The notes under the pieces were generated by a model. It ran no database searches, was not told the DNA's origin, and was given only the letters and a program-made list of their open reading frames with translations. A stretch of 16,623 nt of DNA from an uncultured archaeon (GTDB lineage Archaea > Thermoproteota > Nitrososphaeria > Nitrososphaerales > CALBXV01). The translations under genes were made by a program, and so were the position numbers. Below are positions 7,471 to 14,201 of this stretch, in pieces (position 1 is the stretch's first letter; every line of letters begins with the position of its first letter). The stretch covers positions 1 to 16,623 of the forward strand of contig CALBXV010000281.1 in NCBI GenBank assembly GCA_937890045.1. Reading direction: 5' to 3'.

Positions 7471-7478
7471 TTAAATAC
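7471..7478 (+). promoter_or_regulatory. Putative TATA box of the DUF211 gene
   Basis: TTAAATAC is centred about 25 bases ahead of the TTG start at 7499. This supports a leaderless transcript and the choice of that TTG over an internal start. Confidence 0.5.
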
Positions 7479-7498
7479 TTTTATTATTTAGCTATAAC

Positions 7499-7762
7499 TT
7501 GTCTAGTTCTGTAAAAAAAATAGTAATCGATGCTTTAAAACCTAGAGATACACCTGTACTAAATCTAGCTAAAGCATTATGTGATATTTCTGGAATTGAT
7601 GAAGTTGATTTAACAGTCGTAGAAGTAGATGCTAAAACAGAAACTGTTAAACTTACTTTACATGGTAATAATGTTGACTATGATAATATTTCTAAAGTAA
7701 TAAGTGATCATAGTTCTACTATTAGAAGTATTGATGAAATTAATGTTAGTAAATTAGGCTAA
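7499..7762 (+). CDS. DUF211 family protein
   Basis: An 87-residue protein of the archaeal DUF211 family (PF02680). It reads KKIVIDALKPRDTPVLNLAK at the start, then SGIDEVDLTVVEVDAKTETV, then the C-terminal SIDEIN. The alternation of beta strands and helices predicts a ferredoxin-like alpha/beta sandwich; proteins of this family have been crystallised as oligomers, but no biochemical role is settled. TTG is the start: it keeps the family's usual N-terminus, and a TATA-like box lies at leaderless distance. The gene ends on TAA sharing four bases with the stop of the convergent ECF protein gene. The VIT-like neighbour hints at metal homeostasis, but only weakly. Confidence 0.88.
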   Translation: MSSSVKKIVIDALKPRDTPVLNLAKALCDISGIDEVDLTVVEVDAKTETVKLTLHGNNVDYDNISKVISDHSSTIRSIDEINVSKLG

Positions 7763-8493
7763 TTCTTATTTACTATTTTTCGTTTTTCTAATATGTTCAA
7801 AATACTTCTTGATAATGGTATTGCAACTATTGTTCCAATAAGAACTTGACCCATATTAATTGGAACTTCAACTAAAGCTGCGTTAACGCCAAGATTTAAG
7901 ACATAAGCACCATAGATGAAATAACCAAAAATCATAACTATTCCTCCAATTAAAGTAGAAAAAACTAACCATCCTATTCTATTTGCTAGATAGTGACTAC
8001 CCAAAATAATTAATCCCGCTGTTACTATTCCTAATGCGACCCAAAATCCTTCCGGGATTGTAGTTATTAAAATATTATTAAATATTGTAATTTCTACAGT
8101 ACCTGAAAAATATCTCATTCCTATATATGATATTAATAAAAATGATATTATGCTAATTATAATTGAAAGAGAGACTGATTTTTTTTTACTATAGTTTAAA
8201 AACAGATTTCTTGCAAAATAACCAACAATAAAACCCTCAATTCCTTTTATTACTAAAGTACCTGGAGCATATGAACCATATCCTAAAAAAATATCTGCTA
8301 TCGCAGATCCTACTCCACCAGAAAAACCTCCTACTATTGGACCCATAACTATTGCACTAGTATAAACCATCGTTTCTCCTATGTTAAAAAATCCATATGT
8401 TGCTGGAACATATACACTAAAAGCTATTGTAGCCATAGCTACTAAAGCAGTGAATATTGCTGTAGCAGCAAGCTCTTTACTATTCAACTTCAC
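7759..8493 (-). CDS. ECF transporter S component-like membrane protein
   Basis: A 244-residue membrane protein resembling the substrate-specific (S) component of energy-coupling-factor transporters (ECF-type, PF07155/PF12822-like). The stretch VPATYGFFNIGETMVYTSAI followed by VMGPIVGGFSGGVGSAIADI and YAPGTLVIKGIEG is the usual region between helices 1 and 4 of vitamin S components. About six hydrophobic segments are seen. The start is GTG; a TTG two codons inside is an alternative, since the TATA-like box at 8511-8520 is slightly close to the GTG. No EcfT, and no EcfA-type ATPase, is next to it; the ATPase upstream is LolD-type. Riboflavin or another vitamin is possible, but the substrate cannot be called. 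Confidence 0.78.
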   Translation of the reverse strand: MKLNSKELAATAIFTALVAMATIAFSVYVPATYGFFNIGETMVYTSAIVMGPIVGGFSGGVGSAIADIFLGYGSYAPGTLVIKGIEGFIVGYFARNLFLNYSKKKSVSLSIIISIISFLLISYIGMRYFSGTVEITIFNNILITTIPEGFWVALGIVTAGLIILGSHYLANRIGWLVFSTLIGGIVMIFGYFIYGAYVLNLGVNAALVEVPINMGQVLIGTIVAIPLSRSILNILEKRKIVNKN

Positions 8494-8510
8494 ACTATTT
8501 TCAGAGAATT

Positions 8511-8520
8511 CATATATAAG
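8511..8520 (-). promoter_or_regulatory. Putative TATA box of the ECF S-component gene
   Basis: The minus strand reads CTTATATATG, centred about 23 bases before the GTG start, in the 106-base gap after the ABC ATPase stop. It suggests a promoter separate from the LolD/MacB-type pair. Confidence 0.4.
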
Positions 8521-8599
8521 ATTTAGTATTTCTAACTATGAATTATTTTTATCAGGTTATTATAAAAAATATCAAAAATCACATTCTTTAATATATATT

Positions 8600-9274
8600 C
8601 TAGATTATTTGCCCATCAACAATATTTATTGTTCTATCAACATATTTCTCATGTTTTTCATTATGACTTACTAAAATAATTGTCTTATTACTTTCTTTAT
8701 TAATTTTTTTAAACAATTCAATTATTCCATTTGCAGTTTTAGTGTCTAGATTTCCTGTTGGTTCATCTGCTAAGATGTATAAAGGATCAGTAATTAAAGC
8801 TCTAGCTATAGCAACACGTTGCATTTGACCGCCAGATAGTTGATTAGCATAATTTGTTTTCACATTTTCTAATCCTACTTTTCTAAGAAGTGATAACGCA
8901 TTTTCCATATTATTATGTTTTTTCTTTTTGCTTATCCAAGTTGGTAATAACACATTTTCAATTACTTTCAATTCTGGAATTAAATTAAATGATTGAAATA
9001 CAAATCCTATTAAATTATTACGTAATCTTGCTTTCTCATTTTGAGATAAATTTGCTGTATAAGTTGAATTAATATGAATTTTGCCTTTTGACGGTAAATC
9101 TAGTAGTCCAAGTAATTTTAATAAAGTTGATTTTCCAGATCCTGATGGGCCTTTAATTAATATAAATTCTCCATTACGTATTTTAAGATCTATCCCTCGT
9201 AAAGCATGATATATATTTTTCTCTATCGTATACGTCTTCCATAAATTATTTACTTGAATTATTTCTTTAGACAT
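8600..9274 (-). CDS. LolD/MacB-type ABC transporter ATPase
   Basis: A 224-residue ABC ATPase of the LolD/MacB/FtsE-like class, which drives mechanotransmission permeases rather than a transport channel. All motifs are intact: Walker A GPSGSGKST (42-50), Q-loop VFQSFNL (Gln94), signature LSGGQMQR (146-153), Walker B with ILADEPTGNLD (167-177) and switch histidine in LVSHNEK (His204). The LADEPTGNLD form is characteristic of this class. The start ATG lies inside the end of the permease gene (eight-base overlap) and has GAGGAGGC upstream on the minus strand, so it is translated from a Shine-Dalgarno site. The substrate may be a lipid, peptide or surface component; it is not determinable. Confidence 0.93.
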   Translation of the reverse strand: MSKEIIQVNNLWKTYTIEKNIYHALRGIDLKIRNGEFILIKGPSGSGKSTLLKLLGLLDLPSKGKIHINSTYTANLSQNEKARLRNNLIGFVFQSFNLIPELKVIENVLLPTWISKKKKHNNMENALSLLRKVGLENVKTNYANQLSGGQMQRVAIARALITDPLYILADEPTGNLDTKTANGIIELFKKINKESNKTIILVSHNEKHEKYVDRTINIVDGQII

Positions 9275-10475
9275 ATCTCATAGCCTCCTCTGGTTGATAT
9301 CTTGATGCTAACCAAGCTGGATATATTGATGCAAAGATACTTATAATAAAACCTATGAACATTGGAAATGGAAAAGCTGATAATCTAACAGTGATTACTG
9401 GAATTAAGCCACTAAATAATGCAAATGGATAATTTGATAAATATGTTGTTAATAATATTCCTCCTACAGCACCTATCACAGCTCCCACTAATCCAATTAT
9501 CGCTCCAATTATTATAAATAACATGATAATTTCTTTATCTGTCATTCCTAAAGCTCGAAGAATTCCAATTTCCCTTACTTTAGAATTTACCATCATCATT
9601 AAAATCGTGATTACACCTAAACTAGAAGCAATCATACCTGCATATGATATAGTATAAGCAAATTCAATTCCTTCACTATATGCATTTAAAATTAATCTTG
9701 CGAATTCTTCAACTGTTTCTACCTCAAGCCAATCATCATTTCTATAATTCTTTATAATCCATTTCTTTACTGATTCTACATTTGATTTGCTATCAACTTT
9801 AATAATAATAGAGTGACTGAATCTCTTATCTATATTTAATATTTCTTTTAAATCATCATGATGTATAATTGCTGTTTCACTAAATCCTAAAGGCCCATAT
9901 ACTTTAAATATTCCAACAATCAATAATCGTTTTGTAAAACTTTCACCATCAATATTTATTCCTTTAGTAGTAATATATGATCCAACAGATGCTTTAAGTC
10001 TGTTAGCTGTATCTAAATCCAAAACAATGGTTCCTTTCTTATCTATAAATTCTCCTTGAATAATTTTTGTATGTAATACTGATGTTTCTATATCTCTATT
10101 AGGATCCACTCCTATTATTGGAACGTTAAACATTTCATAAACTTTCCCACCATCTGTATGATTAAGATCTAGTGATCCAAAAGTTCTAGATGAAGCTCCA
10201 ATAATATGGGGGTTAGTCATTAAATAAGTTATTATTTGATTATCTGTTCTTTCCAAAAATAAGTTTTTATTATGTGATATGTATAAATCACCTGTCTGAA
10301 CATCTTGTATATCTCGTGACACACCATCTGTAATACCTCCAACCACTAGAGTGTTAAATATAATCAAAATAATAGTTGCTGATATTGCACCACAAGCAGT
10401 TAACATACTACTCTTTCTTTTTAATAAAAAACGTATTGATAATAGTATTAAATACTTCATATAGCAATTATCCAT
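9267..10475 (-). CDS. FtsX/MacB-like ABC permease
   Basis: A permease of the FtsX/MacB/LolE type, partner of the overlapping ATPase. An N-terminal membrane helix (about residues 25-48) is followed by a large external domain (about 50-265, MacB-periplasmic-core-like, rich in beta strands). Three C-terminal helices come next. The FtsX signature KVREIGILRALGMTDKEI lies between the second and third helices. In archaea such pairs probably export or extract lipids, peptides or lipoproteins; the substrate is unknown. An ATG at 10475 gives 402 residues, but the ATG at 10460 (397 residues, MKYLILLSIRFLLKRK) fits a TATA-like box at 10479-10488 as a leaderless start, and I think it likelier. No adaptor protein gene is adjacent. 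Confidence 0.9.
   Translation of the reverse strand: MDNCYMKYLILLSIRFLLKRKSSMLTACGAISATIILIIFNTLVVGGITDGVSRDIQDVQTGDLYISHNKNLFLERTDNQIITYLMTNPHIIGASSRTFGSLDLNHTDGGKVYEMFNVPIIGVDPNRDIETSVLHTKIIQGEFIDKKGTIVLDLDTANRLKASVGSYITTKGINIDGESFTKRLLIVGIFKVYGPLGFSETAIIHHDDLKEILNIDKRFSHSIIIKVDSKSNVESVKKWIIKNYRNDDWLEVETVEEFARLILNAYSEGIEFAYTISYAGMIASSLGVITILMMMVNSKVREIGILRALGMTDKEIIMLFIIIGAIIGLVGAVIGAVGGILLTTYLSNYPFALFSGLIPVITVRLSAFPFPMFIGFIISIFASIYPAWLASRYQPEEAMRYV
9283..9290 (-). promoter_or_regulatory. Shine-Dalgarno site for the LolD-type ATPase
   Basis: The minus strand reads GAGGAGGC, eight bases before the ATG of the ATPase and inside the upstream permease gene. It indicates internal ribosome entry or re-initiation within the operon. 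Confidence 0.6.
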
Positions 10476-10478
10476 TTC

Positions 10479-10488
10479 TTTCTTATAT
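10479..10488 (-). promoter_or_regulatory. Putative TATA box of the LolD/MacB-type operon
   Basis: The minus strand reads ATTATATAAG. Its centre is about 24 bases from the ATG at 10460 but only about 9 from the ATG at 10475, which favours the inner start with a leaderless mRNA. Confidence 0.45.
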
Positions 10489-10555
10489 AATTTGAAATAA
10501 AAAGATAACTATCAGTATAAACTTATTTGGTTATACAATGATATTATAATTTATA

Positions 10556-10768
10556 ATGAATGAAAAGAAAATAGAAAAAGAAAATGATGATATTCAAAAG
10601 GAACTCGATTCAAGAAAACCTGGAAAATCTAAGAATAATCTAAAACAAAAATTTTTATGTGCTAAATGTAAAGCTGGAATTAGAATGTTTGTTAATGACC
10701 CTGTATTACAACAACCATTACCTTTTTGTCCACATTGCGCATCTATTGTTGATGTAATATCAAAATAA
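10556..10768 (+). CDS. Small zinc-ribbon protein of unknown function
   Basis: A 70-residue protein. The first 30 residues are highly charged, rich in Lys, Glu and Asp, and probably disordered. The rest forms a zinc ribbon with Cys35/Cys38 (LCAKCKAG) and Cys58/Cys61 (FCPHCA), about 20 residues apart. I do not recognise a named family. It ends seven bases before nob1 in the same direction, so the two are very likely co-transcribed, and a role in ribosome assembly or RNA binding is a reasonable guess from that. A TATA-like GTATAAAC lies about 37 bases upstream. It is divergent from the MacB-like operon. Confidence 0.75.
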   Translation: MNEKKIEKENDDIQKELDSRKPGKSKNNLKQKFLCAKCKAGIRMFVNDPVLQQPLPFCPHCASIVDVISK

Positions 10769-10775
10769 ACGCATC

Positions 10776-11300
10776 ATGTATCATGTACTAGACTCTACTG
10801 CATTTTATAATGGAATATCTGATATATTAAATTCAAATATTTATTATACTACTCCTGAAATAATTTCAGAAATTAATCATTTACAAAAACATAATTTCAA
10901 ACTAGATATAGCTATTGAACGTGGTAATCTAAAAATTATCTCCCCTCATAAATCCTATATCAATAAAGTTGAATCTATTTCTAAAAAAACTGGCGATTTG
11001 AAAAAATTATCTTTTGCTGATATTACTGTTATTGCATTAAGTCTACAACTAATTAACAATAAAAAAAAAATAAATATAATTACTGATGATTTTAATATAG
11101 AAAATGTTGCTCATTTGCTAAAGATGCCTGTTGTATCTGTTTCAACTACTGGAATATCAAAAATTGTTAAATGGATATTTTATTGTCCTGTATGTAACAC
11201 AAATACTAATAATGTTAAATTAACTAGTTGTAATTCATGTGGAAGTACAATTAAAAAGAAAATGATTAAAATTAAGAATGTGGTTTTAAAAAATGACTAA
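10776..11300 (+). CDS. nob1: rRNA-processing endonuclease Nob1
   Basis: A 174-residue PIN-domain endonuclease with a C-terminal zinc ribbon. Nob1 makes the final cut at the 3' end of small-subunit rRNA. Acidic metal ligands expected of PIN domains are visible: Asp6 (HVLDSTAF), Glu32 (PEIISEI), Asp82 (SFADITVIAL) and Asp104/Asp105 (IITDDFNIENVA). The ribbon follows at about 137-155 with CPVC and CNSC, as in archaeal Nob1. The length is usual for archaeal members. It sits between a small zinc-ribbon protein gene (7-base gap) and an unknown gene that its stop overlaps by eight bases. Nep1, another small-subunit factor, is encoded nearby on the other strand. Confidence 0.92.
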   Translation: MYHVLDSTAFYNGISDILNSNIYYTTPEIISEINHLQKHNFKLDIAIERGNLKIISPHKSYINKVESISKKTGDLKKLSFADITVIALSLQLINNKKKINIITDDFNIENVAHLLKMPVVSVSTTGISKIVKWIFYCPVCNTNTNNVKLTSCNSCGSTIKKKMIKIKNVVLKND

Positions 11301-11592
11301 TTTGAATATACCTTCTGCTCAAAATTGTGGTTTTTCTCTAATTTATTATGGAAAAGAATTAAAAATTACTAAAACGTATTTCAACAAACAGTTAGAAGCG
11401 TTTAATGTATCTATATTAATTGATCAAGATAATAATAAAACTAAACATGAATATTTTAAATTAGATGTTAATAAAGGTAAAATTCTTGGAATGACTGTCA
11501 TTAAAAATATTCCAGAGAGTATTAAAAATCAACTCGAAAATGATCTAAAAATAATTTTTAGTGATAAAAAAAATTTAAAAATATTAAAATGA
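11293..11592 (+). CDS. Hypothetical protein in the nob1 operon
   Basis: A 99-residue soluble protein that I do not recognise. It has no Cys pair (a single Cys at about residue 12), no membrane segment and no signal peptide. The middle suggests beta strands (FNVSILIDQDNNKTKHEYFK) followed by a helix (IPESIKNQLENDLKIIF). Its ATG overlaps the nob1 coding region by eight bases, implying translational coupling and probably a related role in RNA or ribosome maturation; that is inference from position only. Its stop codon ends exactly one base before the 3' end of the convergent tRNA-Gly gene. Confidence 0.7.
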   Translation: MTNLNIPSAQNCGFSLIYYGKELKITKTYFNKQLEAFNVSILIDQDNNKTKHEYFKLDVNKGKILGMTVIKNIPESIKNQLENDLKIIFSDKKNLKILK

Positions 11593-11688
11593 TGCGACCG
11601 CCGGGATTTGAACCCGGGTTATCAACTTGGGAAGCTTACACGTCTAATATTAGACTTGATGTCCTAGACCAAACTGAACGACAGTCGC
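11593..11688 (-). tRNA. tRNA-Gly (anticodon CCC) with a noncanonical intron
   Basis: A 96-nt gene: 75-nt mature tRNA plus a 21-nt intron. The acceptor stem is GCGACTG/CGGTCGC with discriminator A, the D arm is GTTC...GGAC and the T arm is CCGGG-TTCAAAT-CCCGG. The four-base variable loop TAAC fits archaeal tRNA-Gly. Without splicing the anticodon arm does not close. After removal of 11636-11656 it becomes TCAGC-TTCCCAA-GTTGA, a five-pair stem with one G-T pair and anticodon CCC at 11629-11631. No CCA is encoded. Nep1 ends 27 bases upstream in the same direction, so co-transcription is possible. Confidence 0.93.
11636..11656 (-). other. tRNA intron at position 29/30, bulge-helix-bulge motif
   Basis: The 21-nt intron starts with A, then forms a hairpin GTCTA-ATAT-TAGAC, then GTGT-AA. 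Exon sequence ACAT pairs with intron GTGT as the four-pair central helix. Three-base bulges, CA^A and AA^G, carry the two cut sites, and the hairpin stem and the flanking exon bases AGG/CTT close either side. This is the full hBHBh' structure recognised by the archaeal splicing endonuclease. Placement in the anticodon stem, not at 37/38, is noncanonical. Confidence 0.85.
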
Positions 11689-11715
11689 GTATTCTATCAT
11701 GTTTATTTCTTATTA

Positions 11716-12393
11716 CTAATAATAATTATTATATCTGTGTTTTTCGTATTCATATAACACTCTAGAAATTACTGTATGTGAACTTAAAGGTAATTTGCTT
11801 ACTGATAACAGTTCATTAACATTTTTTAAGATGTTTTTTGAAAATTGTCCTCTGGAAAAACCTCCTATGATCAAAACTGGATTTTTAATATCTGAAAGTT
11901 TTAGCGCTATATCTTGATAACTAGATTGTTTTCCCAATCTAGATAAACCAATTACATGGCAATTATCAAATTGTTCTATTAATGATTTTAACTCAATTTT
12001 ACTTAAATTTATTAAAGATTTTTTATTAGATAAAATTTTTCGTGTTTTAAATAACTTCTCTATAAGACCATTAAATCTTAAATATGATCTGGGCAATCTT
12101 AATTTTTTTCCAATTTTAATTACATAATTATTAACTGTGTGAACATAAATTTCTAAATCATCATTTTTGTATAATGGACTATCTATTGATTCTAATAATG
12201 AAAAATGTATTATGTCTGGTCTTCCACGTTTATCTGGATTATCTAATTTCTTGATTATATCAGAATGAATATTTTTGTCTAATATCCTATTATAAAAATT
12301 TTTGTTGATGAAGTTATGATTATTATTTAAATTATTAATCATGTTATCTGTTATTATTTCTAATGCCGATTCTCCAATTATTAATCTTAACAT
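11716..12393 (-). CDS. nep1: Small-subunit rRNA pseudouridine N1-methyltransferase Nep1
   Basis: A 225-residue SPOUT-class methyltransferase of the Nep1/Emg1 family, which methylates N1 of a pseudouridine in the small-subunit rRNA and assists assembly. Diagnostic blocks are RGRPDIIHFSLLESIDSPL (56-74), IYVHTVNNYVIKI (82-94), LRLPRSYLRFNGLIEKLF (98-115) and the cofactor-binding GGFSRGQFS (177-185), where the trefoil knot forms. The C-terminal LPLSSHTVISRVLYEYE (about 202-218) is also conserved. Length is normal for archaea. It is transcribed towards the tRNA-Gly gene and diverges from rnp4 over 61 bases that contain one central TATA-like box. The arrangement fits a group of RNA-maturation genes. 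Confidence 0.95.
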   Translation of the reverse strand: MLRLIIGESALEIITDNMINNLNNNHNFINKNFYNRILDKNIHSDIIKKLDNPDKRGRPDIIHFSLLESIDSPLYKNDDLEIYVHTVNNYVIKIGKKLRLPRSYLRFNGLIEKLFKTRKILSNKKSLINLSKIELKSLIEQFDNCHVIGLSRLGKQSSYQDIALKLSDIKNPVLIIGGFSRGQFSKNILKNVNELLSVSKLPLSSHTVISRVLYEYEKHRYNNYY

Positions 12394-12420
12394 ATTAATC
12401 CTACATAATAAAATGTAATA

Positions 12421-12430
12421 GTTTATATTA
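12421..12430. promoter_or_regulatory. Central TATA-like box between nep1 and rnp4
   Basis: GTTTATATTA reads as TAATATAAAC on the other strand. It lies about 30 bases from both divergent start codons (nep1 ATG at 12393, rnp4 TTG at 12455) and is the only good TATA candidate in the gap. Each transcript would be leaderless or nearly so. Confidence 0.45.
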
Positions 12431-12454
12431 ATATTCTATTTTTATCAATTAGAT

Positions 12455-12760
12455 TTGAAAAGAAAAAAAATAAAAGATAAAGTTGTTGCGTTAAAACGAA
12501 TTTATTTTTTTATAGATAATGCATTAGTAATTGCTAAAACTGATTTAATCTTGGCTCAAAGATATGGTAATATAGCCAGAGATCTTATGTTAAAAAATAA
12601 TATTCGGCTACCATATGAAAAAAAACGATTTTTCTGCAAGGGATGTAAAAAACTTATTGTTCCAGGTATTAATTCCAAAATTAGAATTAAAAATAAGATA
12701 ATTCTAACAATCTGTATGGAATGCTCGTATATTTATAAAAAAATCTCTGATACGAAATAA
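12455..12760 (+). CDS. rnp4: Ribonuclease P protein component 4 (Rpp21/Rpr2 family)
   Basis: A 101-residue protein resembling archaeal RNase P component 4, which with the RNase P RNA and other subunits removes tRNA 5' leaders. The N-terminal half is basic and helical: it starts with KRKKIKDK and continues with ALVIAKTDLILAQRYGNIAR, the usual helical pair containing the A..RYG..AR motif. The C-terminal half is a zinc ribbon with Cys62/Cys65 (FFCKGCKK) and two later cysteines in ICMECSYIY. TTG is taken as the start because it lies at leaderless distance from the TATA-like box and gives the normal family length. It diverges from nep1. RNase P and the adjacent intron-containing tRNA make a coherent tRNA/rRNA maturation neighbourhood. 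Confidence 0.88.
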   Translation: MKRKKIKDKVVALKRIYFFIDNALVIAKTDLILAQRYGNIARDLMLKNNIRLPYEKKRFFCKGCKKLIVPGINSKIRIKNKIILTICMECSYIYKKISDTK

Positions 12761-12777
12761 TGTGTTAATCGTAAGGA

Positions 12778-12789
12778 TTAAATTTAAAC
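12778..12789 (+). promoter_or_regulatory. Putative TATA box of the glutamine-synthetase-like gene
   Basis: TTAAATTTAAAC is centred about 29 bases before the ATG at 12813, consistent with a leaderless transcript. Confidence 0.45.
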
Positions 12790-12812
12790 ATTAACAAGTA
12801 TTATCATATAAT

Positions 12813-14168
12813 ATGTATACTAAAAAAGAAATTAAAAAAATTATTACTGAAAAAGGAATTAATTTAATTAGTGTATCATATATTGATTTTGCAAGTAAAC
12901 ATAGAGCTAAAGCTAATAATATAAAATATTTGGATGAAACTTTGAATGAAGGAATAAGATTTGCTAAAGGTAATTTTCAAATGACTCAGCTTACTGGTCT
13001 TGCGAATACCTATGGTAACTATTCTCCAGCGTCTGGTGAAACAAATGCTATACCTGATTTATCAACTTTTGTAATTAATGATTACGCTCCTAAAGTGGCT
13101 AAATTTATTGGTAATTTGCATGAACTAAATGGTTCTCCTTGGAATTTATGTACAAGAAGACCTTTGCAAAAAGCATTGGAAATTGCAAAAAAACAAGACT
13201 ATAAATATATTGCTGGCGGTGAATTAGAATTTCATTTAGTTAATAAAATTAACGGTGTCATAAAAGAAGTTGATACTGGTGAAGTTCAGTCTCAACATGG
13301 ATTAGATATAAACCATAATATTCTCCAACAATTTATTAATAGTCTTCAAAGTATTGGAATCCCTGTTCCTAAAGTTCATATGGAAGGTGGTGGAAAGGCT
13401 CTCGGGCATGTGGAAATCAATCTTGAACACGCTGAAGCGTTACGTACTGGTGATATGTTAATACATACTAAAGACGTGTTGAAAGCTATAACTAAAAAAA
13501 ATAATATGATCTGTTCTTTTATGCCTAAAATCTCTGAATTTCATACTGGAAGTGGAATGCATATTCATTCAAGTTTATGGAATAATAATGGTGAAAATGA
13601 ATTTTATGATTCTAAAGATAAACATGGTTATAATTTAAGTCAAAACGCTTACTATTTTATCGGCGGTCTTTTATCTCATATTAAAGCACTCTGCGCAATA
13701 TGTTGCCCATCAATAAATTCATATAAACGTCTAGTTCCTGGAAACTGGAATAGTGATGGAATAATTTGGTCGTTAGGTAACAGAGCAGCTGCAGTTCGAG
13801 TCCCAGAGCAGTTTAATCATAATTCTGCTAGAATAGAATTACGAATTCCTGACTCTTCAGCTAATCCATATATGGTAATTGCTTGTATACTAATAGCTGG
13901 TCTAGACGGAATAAAGAATAAAATTAATCCCGGTAAACCATTTGATTTGGATTTATCTGATGAAATATCTCTAAGAAAAGCTGGTGTAAAATTATTGCCA
14001 GGAACTTTAAGAGAAGCATTAGATGAACTTGAAAATGATATTGTGTTAACTAATATTTTAGGTAAAGAATTAGTTGAAGAATATATAAAAAATAGAAGAT
14101 TTGAATGTATTCAATACGCTAGTAAAGTAACTGAGTGGGAACAAGAAAACCTTCTTGAGTTAGTATAA
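12813..14168 (+). CDS. Glutamine synthetase-family ligase, probable gamma-glutamyl-amine ligase
   Basis: A 451-residue protein with the glutamine-synthetase fold, joining the gamma-carboxyl of glutamate to an amine using ATP. Metal ligands are present: Glu137 and Glu139 (GGELEFHL), Glu191 and Glu201 (MEGGGKALGHVEI), His250 (GSGMHIHSSLW) and Glu342 (ARIELRIP). Phosphate-binding arginines appear in NRAAAVRVP (323-331), and KRLVPG (305-310) is conserved. However, the flap that in true glutamine synthetase continues GYEAP with a catalytic Glu reads GNWNSDG here, and the N-terminal DGSS-type Asp loop is not recognisable (GNFQMTQLTG). The product may therefore be a gamma-glutamyl amide other than glutamine, as in PuuA, GlnT or GlnA-like enzymes. 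Gamma-glutamyltranspeptidase follows after 33 bases. Confidence 0.87.
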   Translation: MYTKKEIKKIITEKGINLISVSYIDFASKHRAKANNIKYLDETLNEGIRFAKGNFQMTQLTGLANTYGNYSPASGETNAIPDLSTFVINDYAPKVAKFIGNLHELNGSPWNLCTRRPLQKALEIAKKQDYKYIAGGELEFHLVNKINGVIKEVDTGEVQSQHGLDINHNILQQFINSLQSIGIPVPKVHMEGGGKALGHVEINLEHAEALRTGDMLIHTKDVLKAITKKNNMICSFMPKISEFHTGSGMHIHSSLWNNNGENEFYDSKDKHGYNLSQNAYYFIGGLLSHIKALCAICCPSINSYKRLVPGNWNSDGIIWSLGNRAAAVRVPEQFNHNSARIELRIPDSSANPYMVIACILIAGLDGIKNKINPGKPFDLDLSDEISLRKAGVKLLPGTLREALDELENDIVLTNILGKELVEEYIKNRRFECIQYASKVTEWEQENLLELV

Positions 14169-14178
14169 AAATAAATAG
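14168..14178 (+). promoter_or_regulatory. Possible TATA box of the ggt gene
   Basis: AAAAATAAATAG lies at the end of the ligase gene, about 29 bases before the ATG at 14202. It could allow separate leaderless transcription. It is weak because the background is A-rich. Confidence 0.3.
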
Positions 14179-14201
14179 TCTAGAACTATATTCTTTGTAT
14201 T

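Noticed and set aside
8381..8674. A plus-strand open frame spanning the gap between the ECF and ABC genes.
   Set aside because: It is antisense to both gene ends and covers the ECF promoter; the hydrophobic translation is expected from A+T-rich sequence.
11643..11656. A perfect 14-base palindrome (GTCTAAT/ATTAGAC) that looks like an operator.
   Set aside because: It is the internal hairpin of the tRNA-Gly intron and is fully explained by the bulge-helix-bulge.
11593..11688. Reading the tRNA as Asp (GTC) or Val (GAC) from the unspliced loop.
   Set aside because: The anticodon stem does not close and U33 is missing in those readings; only removal of the intron gives a valid arm, with CCC.
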